Assembly (NCBI GenBank): GCA_934633695.1
Contig: CAKTYT010000008.1
Location: forward strand, 6,045-70,044
Direction: 5' to 3'
DNA: 64,000 bases
From: an uncultured Clostridia bacterium
GTDB lineage: Bacteria; Bacillota; Clostridia; Christensenellales; CAG-138
The notes beneath the pieces are model-generated. The model made no database searches, was not told the origin of the DNA, and saw only the letters and a list, made by a program, of their open reading frames with translations. The position numbers and the translations under genes are program-made. Positions 52,977 to 60,885 of this stretch are shown here, piece after piece. Every line of letters begins with the position of its first letter. Position 1 is the stretch's first letter.

Positions 52977-54532
52977 TATGCTTCACCGCCTTTCATCAAT
53001 TCAATAAACGGGTTGAAATAGCATTCGCTCTTTGAGACAACACCTGCAAGACCTTTTCCGCCGTCTCGAGGACGCTTAATGTCAGCAAACACGCCTTTTT
53101 CGAGGGTCGCAAACAGACCCATCTGCTCGATTTCACCGAGGAGGTCGGTTGCTTTGCGAAGCACGGTGTCTGCACGAGTCTGCATGATACCGCCATCTTT
53201 GTAAGAGATTTCGCTGCCAAGATCATGCATGGTGCGGAAAATGTACTGTGCATTTTCGATTGAAAGTGCACGATCGCTCATGAACGGAGTGTGAATGGCT
53301 TCGGTCAGCATGCCGAGAAGATGGAGCTTCTGCCCGGTAAGAATAGTGACCATATTGAATAATGCATCCTGAACATGACCGCGGAAGATGTTGCCGGTCA
53401 TAAACTTGGTGGGGGGCATGTATTTAAGGGGAGCTTTGGGAAAGATCTCCCTTGCCATCTGGGCCTGAGCAAGTTCATAGAGGAAGCCGTTTTCGACATC
53501 GGGGGAAATTTCGAACGCATGACCAAGACCCATCTGTTCTTCGGGGAGTCCTGCCTTAAGGGCAAACTGCTCGTTGAGGAACTGGGAAGCAAGAACGGTA
53601 TGGGCTTCCTCGACAGCATCGGCGGTGGTAAGGTAGTTGTCCTCGCCCGTATTGATTATGACACCTGCGTAGCTGTTGATGACACGGCTGAAATACTGGT
53701 CAACAATAGTACGCTGCATGTTGATGTCACGGAAGAGGATACCGTAAAGTGCGTCATTGAGCATAACGTCGAGACGTTCAAGTGCACCCATAGCAGCGAT
53801 TTCAGGCATACAAAGACCTGAACAATAGTTGCACAGGCGGATATAGCGGTGCTGTTCCTCGCCGACTTCATCGAGAGCGGCACGCATGAGACGGAAATTC
53901 TCCTGGGTTGCATAGGTTCCGCCGAAGCCTTCGGTTGTTGCACCGTAGGGAACATAGTCAAGCAGTGACTGACCGGTCGTGCGAATAACTGCAATGATGT
54001 CGGCACCTTGCTTTGCGGCAGCTTTTGCCTGAGTGATGTCTTCGTATATGTTGCCGGTTGCAACGATGACGTAAAGGTACGGACCCTCTTTATCTCCGAA
54101 TTCGCCGAGGTATTCATTGCGTTTAGCAACGTTATTGCGAATTCTTTCTGTTGTTGCCTCAGCAACGGGCATGATGGAGGCATGAATATCGTCAATGCTG
54201 TGGGAAGCACAGGCAGAAAGATCGATTTTGCCCTCATCAACGGCTTCTGCAACCTGCTGGGGGGTCATACCGGTTTCAGCCATCGCATTGCCTATGTAAT
54301 ATGCGGCACCACCGCTCAAAAGTCCCTTGTCGAAGAGGTGATCAACAACGACGTTGGGAAGGGGGACATCAAGAGCATTCACTCCGTCAATGCCGAGAAG
54401 ACGGCAGACTGCACGCTCAACGGTGACGGTCGTATGCAAATCGATAAAGCTCTGCACGTCTTCGGCAATGTGTTTTGCCGATTCGCGTGCTTTATCAACC
54501 AATGCGGTATTGAGATTAAGTTTTGATTCCAT
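52976..54532 (-). CDS. kamD: Beta-lysine/D-lysine 5,6-aminomutase, alpha subunit
   Basis: The start at 54532 gives 518 residues (MESKLNLNTALVDKARESAK), the usual length for KamD; the longer frame to 54625 has no support. GAAAGGAG lies 12-13 bases upstream, a rather wide spacing. The protein is the TIM-barrel subunit that holds PLP and the active site together with KamE (EDNYLTTADAVEEAHTVLAS, GLPEEQMGLGHAFEI). It acts on beta-lysine made by KamA. Confidence 0.95.
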   Translation of the reverse strand: MESKLNLNTALVDKARESAKHIAEDVQSFIDLHTTVTVERAVCRLLGIDGVNALDVPLPNVVVDHLFDKGLLSGGAAYYIGNAMAETGMTPQQVAEAVDEGKIDLSACASHSIDDIHASIMPVAEATTERIRNNVAKRNEYLGEFGDKEGPYLYVIVATGNIYEDITQAKAAAKQGADIIAVIRTTGQSLLDYVPYGATTEGFGGTYATQENFRLMRAALDEVGEEQHRYIRLCNYCSGLCMPEIAAMGALERLDVMLNDALYGILFRDINMQRTIVDQYFSRVINSYAGVIINTGEDNYLTTADAVEEAHTVLASQFLNEQFALKAGLPEEQMGLGHAFEISPDVENGFLYELAQAQMAREIFPKAPLKYMPPTKFMTGNIFRGHVQDALFNMVTILTGQKLHLLGMLTEAIHTPFMSDRALSIENAQYIFRTMHDLGSEISYKDGGIMQTRADTVLRKATDLLGEIEQMGLFATLEKGVFADIKRPRDGGKGLAGVVSKSECYFNPFIELMKGGEA

Positions 54533-54668
54533 TGGTACGCTTATTCTCCTTTCAAAAAATGAACAGACCCTTTCGGGTTTACTATTAAGAAAAATGAGCG
54601 GCAAATGACCCGGTGTGAGGGACAAAGCCGCTCGGTTAACTGCTGCATCAAACCACTAAACGGGAAAC

Positions 54669-55937
54669 TTATTCGTGATGACCTCTCTTGAGCCTCTCAA
54701 GGTCGTTGGGTTCGAGTGAAATTTTGCCGTCAAGCCTACCCTGCTCAAGACCTGCGACACCGACAAAGTTGGGCTGCTCACCCCTTGCCTTGCGACAGGT
54801 TTCACAATGACATACATTGTCATAATGCTCCGGTTCGGTATAAGTGGTGATGACGCCTTCAAAGTTGCGAAGGATCGTCTTCCTGGGAGTCTGACTGATG
54901 ACATAATTAGGCATTACAGGAGTTTTTCCGCCGCCGCCGGGAGCGTCAACAACGAAGGTGGGAATGCAGTAACCGCTGGTGTGACCGCGAAGTCCTTCAA
55001 TGATTTCGATACCCTTGCTAACGGGGGTGCGGAAATGAGTAAGACCCATGGAAAGGTCGCATACATAGATGTAGTAGGGGCGTACGCGAATCTTTACAAG
55101 ACCTTGAACGAGCTGCTTCATAACGTGAACGCAATCGTTTACACCTGCGAGGAGAACGCTCTGATTGCCGAGAGGAATGCCGGCGTCCGCCAACATTTCG
55201 CAAGCACGCTTGCTTTCTTCGGTTATCTCGTTGGGATGATTGAAATGAGTGTTCAGCCAAATGGGATGATATTTCTTGAGCATTGCACAAAGCTCGGGAG
55301 TGATTCTCTGAGGCATGACGACGGGGGTACGGCTGCCGATGCGTACGATTTCGACATGCGGGATTTTACGCAGCTCGCTGATGATGTATTCGAGTCTGTC
55401 GTCATTCTGCATGAGAGCGTCACCGCCGGAAAGCAGAACATCGCGAACTTCCGGGTGATTCCTGATGTACTCAAGACAGCCTTCAATCTGCTTAGTGGGG
55501 ACAGCGGTATCGTGTTGACCTGCGAACCTTCTCCTTGTGCAGTGACGGCAGTACATTGAACACTGGTCAGTAATCAGGAACAGAACCCTGTCAGGATAAC
55601 GGTGGGTAAGACCGGGGACAGGGGAGTCGGTATCTTCATGCAGGGGGTCAAGCTGATCCTCAGGGGCCTGATAAAGTTCCGCTGCGGAGGGAATGCACTG
55701 ACGGCGTACGGGGTCATATGGATCATCGGGATTGATGAGGGAGAGGTAGTAGGGGGTAATCGCCATGCGGAGCGTACCGAGGCATTTTGCAACGCCTTCT
55801 TCCTCTTCAGGAGTGAGTTTTATATACTTTTTGAGGTCTTCAAGGGTTTCGATTCGGTTCTGGACCTGCCAGTGCCAATCGTTCCACAGTTCATCGGGTA
55901 CATCCGTGAACAGACCATACTGCCTGCTTTTATTCAT
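54669..55937 (-). CDS. kamA: L-lysine 2,3-aminomutase
   Basis: A 422-residue radical SAM enzyme. The iron-sulfur ligands are Cys126, Cys130 and Cys133 in CSMYCRHC, as in the clostridial enzyme. It also has LLSGGDALMQNDDRLEYII and a PLP-binding lysine region before the C-terminus, with the C-terminal zinc-type cysteines (CHCETCRKARG). It converts L-lysine to L-beta-lysine, the entry step. The start at 55937 has AAAGGA upstream; the ATG at 55973 does not. Confidence 0.96.
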   Translation of the reverse strand: MNKSRQYGLFTDVPDELWNDWHWQVQNRIETLEDLKKYIKLTPEEEEGVAKCLGTLRMAITPYYLSLINPDDPYDPVRRQCIPSAAELYQAPEDQLDPLHEDTDSPVPGLTHRYPDRVLFLITDQCSMYCRHCTRRRFAGQHDTAVPTKQIEGCLEYIRNHPEVRDVLLSGGDALMQNDDRLEYIISELRKIPHVEIVRIGSRTPVVMPQRITPELCAMLKKYHPIWLNTHFNHPNEITEESKRACEMLADAGIPLGNQSVLLAGVNDCVHVMKQLVQGLVKIRVRPYYIYVCDLSMGLTHFRTPVSKGIEIIEGLRGHTSGYCIPTFVVDAPGGGGKTPVMPNYVISQTPRKTILRNFEGVITTYTEPEHYDNVCHCETCRKARGEQPNFVGVAGLEQGRLDGKISLEPNDLERLKRGHHE

Positions 55938-56058
55938 AATGGGATTCCTTTCAGAACAAATATAAGTGCTCAAATTTATCAGTTACCCGATGCAGAAGAG
56001 CTGCACCGGGTAAAATTATCGCAATGCACACCCGGTAGGACCGGATGATGCGATTCAA

Positions 56059-57099
56059 TTAGCAATACTTTTCGTCGAAGAGCTTGCGGAGCTTTTCGTT
56101 CTCACGGAGAACATTGAGGGTAATTTCAGCGTGATCCTTGGTGTAACCGTTGCCGACAATCATGGTAACGTCCTTGCCAACGCCTTCTGCACCGAGAGCA
56201 GCCTTGGTGAAGCTGGTAGCCATGGAGAAGAAGTAAACGATACCGTCGTCACGAACGGGGAGAATTGCACTCATTTCGCAGCTTTCGATATTTACGCAGC
56301 TGATGGAAATGTCGTATTCTTTACCATCGTTTGCAGCAAGAGCTGCTTCGAGAACTGCAATAGGCTCGGTTGCACTTGCAACGATAACCTTGTTGTAGAC
56401 GCCGAGTTCCATGAGAGCGTCAACCTGAGCAGGATTACGTACAACGCCGACAACGTTGCCGTTGGGGCCGACCTTCTTCATTGCTTCATAACCGCAGAGA
56501 ACGCCGCTCTTACCGTTTGCACCGAGGATAAGAACACTGTCGCCCTCCTTGGGGAGCTTACGAGCCTGTGCTGGAGCACCTGCAACATCGAGTGCTGCAA
56601 GGGCAAGAGGTTCACTCATGTCGGAGGGGAGCTTTGCATAAATGCCGCTCTCAAAGAGAACTGCCTGACCGATGATGTCAACACGGTCGATGTCCTTATG
56701 GATGGCAAGGATCTTCTCGATCTTGAGAGGAGTGAGGGAGAGAGAAACGAGAGAAGCAATTTTGTCGCCGACCTTGAGGTCGCGGTCCTTGAGGTCTTCG
56801 CCGATATAAGCGACTTTGCCGATGAACATGCCGCCGGAGCCGGTTACGGGGTTCTGCTGCTTGCCGCGTTCTGCAACAATGCCCATGATCATTTCGCCGA
56901 TCTTCTGCTCGTTACCGCCGCATGCTTCCTCAATCTGAGTGAAGGAAGCGGAGTCAATATTGAGGGAGATAACATCGCAGATGATTTCGTTGGAGTAACG
57001 CTTGGTCATATCGTTATCGATCTTCCATGCTGCCTGAGTGAGAACGCCCTTGGGCTCGATGACTCTGTGAGTTCCGTATTTGTTTCCTTTAAGTTCCAT
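56059..57099 (-). CDS. kdd: L-erythro-3,5-diaminohexanoate dehydrogenase
   Basis: The 346-residue protein has a Rossmann-type NAD(P) segment SVLILGANGKSGVLCGYEAM near residue 187 and an N-terminus (NKYGTHRVIEPKGVLTQAAW) characteristic of Kdd. It oxidatively deaminates 3,5-diaminohexanoate to 3-keto-5-aminohexanoate, the third step of lysine fermentation. Its place between kce and kamA confirms the assignment. Confidence 0.95.
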   Translation of the reverse strand: MELKGNKYGTHRVIEPKGVLTQAAWKIDNDMTKRYSNEIICDVISLNIDSASFTQIEEACGGNEQKIGEMIMGIVAERGKQQNPVTGSGGMFIGKVAYIGEDLKDRDLKVGDKIASLVSLSLTPLKIEKILAIHKDIDRVDIIGQAVLFESGIYAKLPSDMSEPLALAALDVAGAPAQARKLPKEGDSVLILGANGKSGVLCGYEAMKKVGPNGNVVGVVRNPAQVDALMELGVYNKVIVASATEPIAVLEAALAANDGKEYDISISCVNIESCEMSAILPVRDDGIVYFFSMATSFTKAALGAEGVGKDVTMIVGNGYTKDHAEITLNVLRENEKLRKLFDEKYC

Positions 57100-57132
57100 T
57101 TTAAAATCCTCCTGATTATTAATTAAATTAAG

Positions 57133-57960
57133 TTACGCTTTGGGAGCAAGGCCTAAGATCTGTCTTGCTTCAGCGGGGGTTGCAATCTCTCTTCCGAGTT
57201 CTTTTGCTATGCGGACGACCTTTTCAACGAGTTCAGCATTGCTCTTTGCAGGAACGCCCTTCTCAAGGTAAACATTATCTTCAAAACCGACTCTGACATG
57301 ACCGCCGAGGAGAATGCCCATGGTGACCATGGGGAATTCTGTCCTGCCGACGCCTGCAACGGTGAATGTTGAGCCCTGAGGGATGCTGCCCGCCATAAAG
57401 ACCAGGTCGCGGGGGGTTCCGCTGATGCCGCCGTTGACGCCCATGACAAAATCAAAGTGCATGGGACTCTTGATGTAGCCCTTCTTGTTGAGACGGATGG
57501 CCATATCGATCATACCCTTGTCAAAAACTTCAACTTCGGGCTTAATGTTACGTTCGATCATCTTCTCCCCGAAATACTTGATGGTGTTTTCGGTATTAAC
57601 GAAAATGTCATCGCCGCCGAAATTGCAGGTTCCACAGTCGAGGGTCGCCATTTCCGGCATAAGCTCGATAGGCTGAAGCCTTTCATCGTCGGTCATACCG
57701 ACTGCACCGCCGGTTGAAGGCTGGATGATGACATCGGGACACTTTGCATAAATAGCGTCCATACACTCTTTGAACCTTGCTTTATCCTGAGTGGGAGTAC
57801 CGTCATCGTAGCGAACGTGAAGGTGGATAATGCTTGCACCGGCCTTATACGCAAGGTAAGCTTCGTTTGCAATTTCTTCAACGGTGTAGGGAACGGCAGG
57901 GTTATGCTCTTTGGTGACTTCCGCACCGCAGATGCACGCAGTGACAATCAGTTTTTCCAT
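57133..57960 (-). CDS. kce: 3-keto-5-aminohexanoate cleavage enzyme
   Basis: A 275-residue BKACE-family TIM-barrel enzyme. SIIHLHVRYDDG near residue 43 carries the two zinc-binding His, and QPSTGGAVGMTDDER and VFDKGMIDMA are typical of Kce. It uses acetyl-CoA to convert 3-keto-5-aminohexanoate to acetoacetate and 3-aminobutyryl-CoA. The operon position supports this substrate among the many BKACE activities. Confidence 0.95.
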   Translation of the reverse strand: MEKLIVTACICGAEVTKEHNPAVPYTVEEIANEAYLAYKAGASIIHLHVRYDDGTPTQDKARFKECMDAIYAKCPDVIIQPSTGGAVGMTDDERLQPIELMPEMATLDCGTCNFGGDDIFVNTENTIKYFGEKMIERNIKPEVEVFDKGMIDMAIRLNKKGYIKSPMHFDFVMGVNGGISGTPRDLVFMAGSIPQGSTFTVAGVGRTEFPMVTMGILLGGHVRVGFEDNVYLEKGVPAKSNAELVEKVVRIAKELGREIATPAEARQILGLAPKA

Positions 57961-57993
57961 ATTGCAAATCCTTTCTAGATGGCAGAATACAAA

Positions 57994-58386
57994 TTACTTA
58001 CGCTGCTTGTCTTTGGGAGTAACGCAAGTGCCTGTTGCACGGCAGACAACGATGGGTTCCTCAAGGAAATCACATGCGGAATCGCTGATTTCGGGACGGG
58101 GAACGATAACCTTGCGTGCCTCAAAGCTCATTTTGCGTGAGGTATTGCCGATTTTTGTAATCTCACCGTAGGCTTCGATGTAATCGCCGGCGTAAACGGG
58201 AGCGATAAATTCGACCATGTCATATGCTTTGAACAGTCCTTCATCACCATCGCACTTGATGAGAAGTTCGGTCGCAACATCGCCGAAGAGGGCGAGCATG
58301 TGTGCACCGTCAACGAGGTTTCCGCCATAATGAGCGTCCTGGCTGCTCATGCGAAGTCTGATTGTTGATGTGATTTTCTCTTCCAT
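57994..58386 (-). CDS. kal: 3-aminobutyryl-CoA ammonia-lyase
   Basis: A 130-residue hotdog-fold protein (RLRMSSQDAHYGGNLVDGAH, FIAPVYAGDYIEAYGEI, VCRATGTCV), the size and pattern of Kal. It eliminates ammonia from L-3-aminobutyryl-CoA to form crotonyl-CoA, which then enters the butyrate pathway. It is the first gene after the lysine riboswitch. AGGAGG sits inside a GATC-AGGAG-GATC palindrome just before the start. Confidence 0.94.
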   Translation of the reverse strand: MEEKITSTIRLRMSSQDAHYGGNLVDGAHMLALFGDVATELLIKCDGDEGLFKAYDMVEFIAPVYAGDYIEAYGEITKIGNTSRKMSFEARKVIVPRPEISDSACDFLEEPIVVCRATGTCVTPKDKQRK

Positions 58387-58457
58387 TTTCAGATCCTCCT
58401 GATCATTATCGGTTTAAAATTTTTATAGTGCGTTTGCACGCAAGCATTTAATTAAAC

Positions 58458-58493
58458 AAAAAACGCAATCGGCACAAACTTACAACTCGTACC
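58458..58493 (-). terminator. Terminator-like hairpin of the lysine riboswitch expression platform
   Basis: Immediately after the aptamer's P1 stem, nine base pairs (with G-U) form between GGTACGAGT and GTTTGTGCC-side bases (58471-58493), with a TGTAA loop. Seven bases later comes TTTTTT (58458-58463). Downstream lies an inverted repeat TGCGT-GCAA-ACGCA (58429-58442) that could form an alternative hairpin with the T-run region. Whether lysine favours or prevents this hairpin cannot be decided from the sequence. Confidence 0.65.
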
Positions 58494-58656
58494 AATAGCG
58501 CTTCATCTCACAATGGATGACAGTTACAGGGCACTGAGCTCTGCACCCAAGCACGGAGCGGACGGACAGCAAGCGTGCTTTCGGCAAGGAATGCATTCAC
58601 TGCCGCAGAATCCGCCTCAGACACAGCAGCTACCTCAAACCATGCACCTCTATTTT
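58494..58656 (-). promoter_or_regulatory. Lysine riboswitch (L-box) aptamer
   Basis: On the minus strand the RNA opens with AAUAGAGGUGC and ends GCGCUAUU, so P1 pairs AAUAG with CUAUU. Between them lie GAGGUAGC, GCCGAAAGCACG closed by CGUGCUUGG (P4), GUGCAGAGCUCAGUGC (P4/P5 junction region), CUGUAACUGUCA, and a UCAUC/GAUGA stem (P5). These elements, including GCCGAA and ACUGUCA, follow the order of the lysC riboswitch of Bacillus subtilis. It lies about 110 bases before kal, the first lysine-degradation gene, right after a promoter. Confidence 0.93.
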
Positions 58657-58664
58657 CGAGATAA

Positions 58665-58694
58665 AGTATACCAAAGATGTCAGGTATTTGTCAA
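58665..58694 (-). promoter_or_regulatory. Promoter of the lysine-fermentation operon
   Basis: On the minus strand TTGACA (58689-58694), an 18-base spacer and an extended -10 box TGGTATACT (58665-58670 for TATACT). Transcription would start a few bases before the riboswitch P1 stem. Confidence 0.88.
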
Positions 58695-58851
58695 GGGTGA
58701 AAATGCACTTTCTTCATTATATTTTCTACTCAAAGGGGAAACAGACAATTGATTTTGGAAGAGAATTTACAGTCTTGCAGCGATATTTCGTGTAACGAAG
58801 CGAACGAGCGTTGCATAGTATTAGGTAAGAAATGAATTGGAGTGAAGCAAA

Positions 58852-59682
58852 ATGTATGATGTTTTTGAATTTATTTCGTGGGCGTTGACACATGTGACGG
58901 TGAGTTCAGTACCTAAGGATGCCATACTCCCGATTCCGAGAAAGGAATGTGGGAAAGAACCGTGGCACTATCTGTTCGGGACGGTGAAAAGCAGGACGAC
59001 CAAAGCAAAAATTGAGGAAAGGTGGACAAACTACTATAAAAAAGCCGGATGGACAAGGGAAAAGTATGATGTCGCAACAGAGGGCTTCGCAGCGGACGAC
59101 ATTGCGACCGATTGCCAAGGAATTCTCGATGCATGGCTGACATATGAAAAAGATGATAAAACGGACATCAATTCCGCAATGAACTATAACCTATGGTGTA
59201 CCGACAAGGGCTTGATCAAAGATATTGACAGGAAATACGTTATCGGTGAGGCTGTGTTCCGTGCAAATGCCGCAGGAAGAATCGTTCATGTAGGTTGGAT
59301 ATGCGGCTTTCAGGGCGAAGAACCATTAGTTGTTGAAGCAAGGAGCCTTAGCTATGGAACAGTTGTTTCAGTGCTTTCAAAGAGGAATTTCACCCACCGC
59401 GGGCTGATGACAAATAAGTTTGAATATGAAAAGGAGGCGGAGAAAATGATTAAATTTGAAAATAAATCCCCAATGTTGAGAGGCGAGGCGTATCTTTCAA
59501 TGCAAAAAACGCTTAATCTTGCAGGTTACCTTGACGGAAGTGGAAATAAACTTGTTGAAGACGGAAAATGGGGAAAAAATTCGCAGCATGCGTTTGAATC
59601 AATGCTTAAAGAGAACGCAGCGGATGAAAAAATGACAATTAAAATCGATATCAACGGCGAGACTGTTTATGAAAAAGAATAA
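58852..59682 (+). CDS. NlpC/P60-like cell-wall hydrolase with peptidoglycan-binding domain
   Basis: The 276-residue protein has DCQGILDAWL with a candidate catalytic Cys88, and RIVHVGWICGF with a candidate His near 145, the order found in NlpC/P60 cysteine peptidases. The C-terminal 75 residues resemble a PG_binding_1 unit (LRGEAYLSMQKTLNLAGYLD, EDGKWGKNSQHAFESML). It lacks a signal peptide, as phage endolysins do. TTGGAG precedes the ATG. No holin or phage gene is adjacent, so it may be a prophage leftover or a domesticated lysin. The catalytic assignment is by motif order only. Confidence 0.7.
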   Translation: MYDVFEFISWALTHVTVSSVPKDAILPIPRKECGKEPWHYLFGTVKSRTTKAKIEERWTNYYKKAGWTREKYDVATEGFAADDIATDCQGILDAWLTYEKDDKTDINSAMNYNLWCTDKGLIKDIDRKYVIGEAVFRANAAGRIVHVGWICGFQGEEPLVVEARSLSYGTVVSVLSKRNFTHRGLMTNKFEYEKEAEKMIKFENKSPMLRGEAYLSMQKTLNLAGYLDGSGNKLVEDGKWGKNSQHAFESMLKENAADEKMTIKIDINGETVYEKE

Positions 59683-59688
59683 TGGTTA

Positions 59689-59726
59689 AAAACGGGGCTG
59701 CCGAACCAAATTGGCAGCTCCGTTTT
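59689..59726. terminator. Bidirectional rho-independent terminator
   Basis: A fully paired 14-base stem (AAAACGGGGCTGCC / GGCAGCTCCGTTTT) with a ten-base loop, between the lysin gene and the converging coiled-coil gene. Confidence 0.9.
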
Positions 59727-59732
59727 ATCAGG

Positions 59733-60851
59733 TCATATCAAATCCTTGAGGATGCTTTCAAGGTCGGTATCAACGGGCAGAGGTTCTTCTGACGTAGAAT
59801 CGGAATTATCCGGGTTGACGGGAACACCGATTGCCCGGTCGTTTCCTGTCTGCTCATCCGGAATTTCGCGTCCTTGGAGCGTGTAAATGTTACGCATAAG
59901 AGAAGCAACACTGTCGTATTCATCGGGAAGCTCGATAGTGGGCTCTTCAGACGGCAAATCTACTGCTGCTTCGTCGGCGGTATCGTCTGCTGTGGATTTC
60001 GATTCAAACTGTTCATCCGTTTTTTCGGGAATTAAAGCCGATTCCGTTTCGGCAGCGGGAGCATCAAGTGCATTTTTTGATGATTCGGCACTGATCACTT
60101 CATTGGAAGTTTCGGGGACATAGCTGTCACACTTGTCATGGCAATGTTCACAATTAAAATCGCAGTCAGACGGACAGGAATATGTTGCTTCCGAGTCGGC
60201 AATGAGATTGAGCATGTTAACATACAACTCGGTTTGTTCAAGTGCCATGCGAGCCTTTGACTTAAGCTCGGCATTGAGTGAGGCGAGCTGTTCAGTGCGT
60301 TCTGCGACAAGGGAATTAGCGTTGTTGATCAACGAATCAGCTTCTTTTTGAGCAGCATCGATAATGCCTGCGGCTTCGTCAAGTGCATCATCGCTCATCT
60401 TTTCGGCATCTGCTGCTGCCTGCCTGCGTATGTTTCCGGCTTCCTCATTGGCGGCGGAAACACTTGCATGTGCTTCGCACTTTGCGTCATTAAGCACTTT
60501 GCCTGCTTCACTGAGCATGTCAGCTTTGTCTTTTTCGGCTTTCTTAACGATTTCCGCTGCTTCGGCCTTTGCTTCCCTGATAATACGTTCACGGGTGCTG
60601 TGTGCTTCTGTAAGGGCGTTGACAATTGCGTCCTGGCGAAGTTTGTATTCGTCAAGCTTGCGGTTTGCATTGAGGAGCTCAACGTCTTTGCCGGAAAGTC
60701 TGCTCTCAAACTCTGCCGTTCGTTTTGCCAAGACCTTCTCACACTCAGCAGCATGCTTCTCGGCTTCATCGAGCCTTGCACGCAGTGCATCGTTAGTCTG
60801 GGCACATTGAGCAAGCTGCATTTCAAGTGCTTTCTGTTTTTTGCTCATCAT
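59733..60851 (-). CDS. DivIVA-like coiled-coil protein with a cysteine cluster
   Basis: The 372-residue protein is mostly long coiled coil (residues about 5-205), rich in Ala, Glu and Lys with heptad spacing (REAKAEAAEIVKKAEKDKAD), similar to DivIVA/V-type ATPase E-like stalk segments. Next is a compact Cys/His cluster near residues 225-241 (CPSDCDFNCEHCHDKC), then an acidic, Ser/Thr-rich, disordered tail ending in a short helix. The cluster could bind metal. GGAGGT precedes the start, 34 bases after ruvB, so it is the last gene of the ruv operon. A role in cell division or chromosome organisation is possible only by analogy. Confidence 0.6.
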   Translation of the reverse strand: MMSKKQKALEMQLAQCAQTNDALRARLDEAEKHAAECEKVLAKRTAEFESRLSGKDVELLNANRKLDEYKLRQDAIVNALTEAHSTRERIIREAKAEAAEIVKKAEKDKADMLSEAGKVLNDAKCEAHASVSAANEEAGNIRRQAAADAEKMSDDALDEAAGIIDAAQKEADSLINNANSLVAERTEQLASLNAELKSKARMALEQTELYVNMLNLIADSEATYSCPSDCDFNCEHCHDKCDSYVPETSNEVISAESSKNALDAPAAETESALIPEKTDEQFESKSTADDTADEAAVDLPSEEPTIELPDEYDSVASLMRNIYTLQGREIPDEQTGNDRAIGVPVNPDNSDSTSEEPLPVDTDLESILKDLI

Positions 60852-60885
60852 AACAGTTTACCTCCGTTTTCAGTGTCTGTACTAA

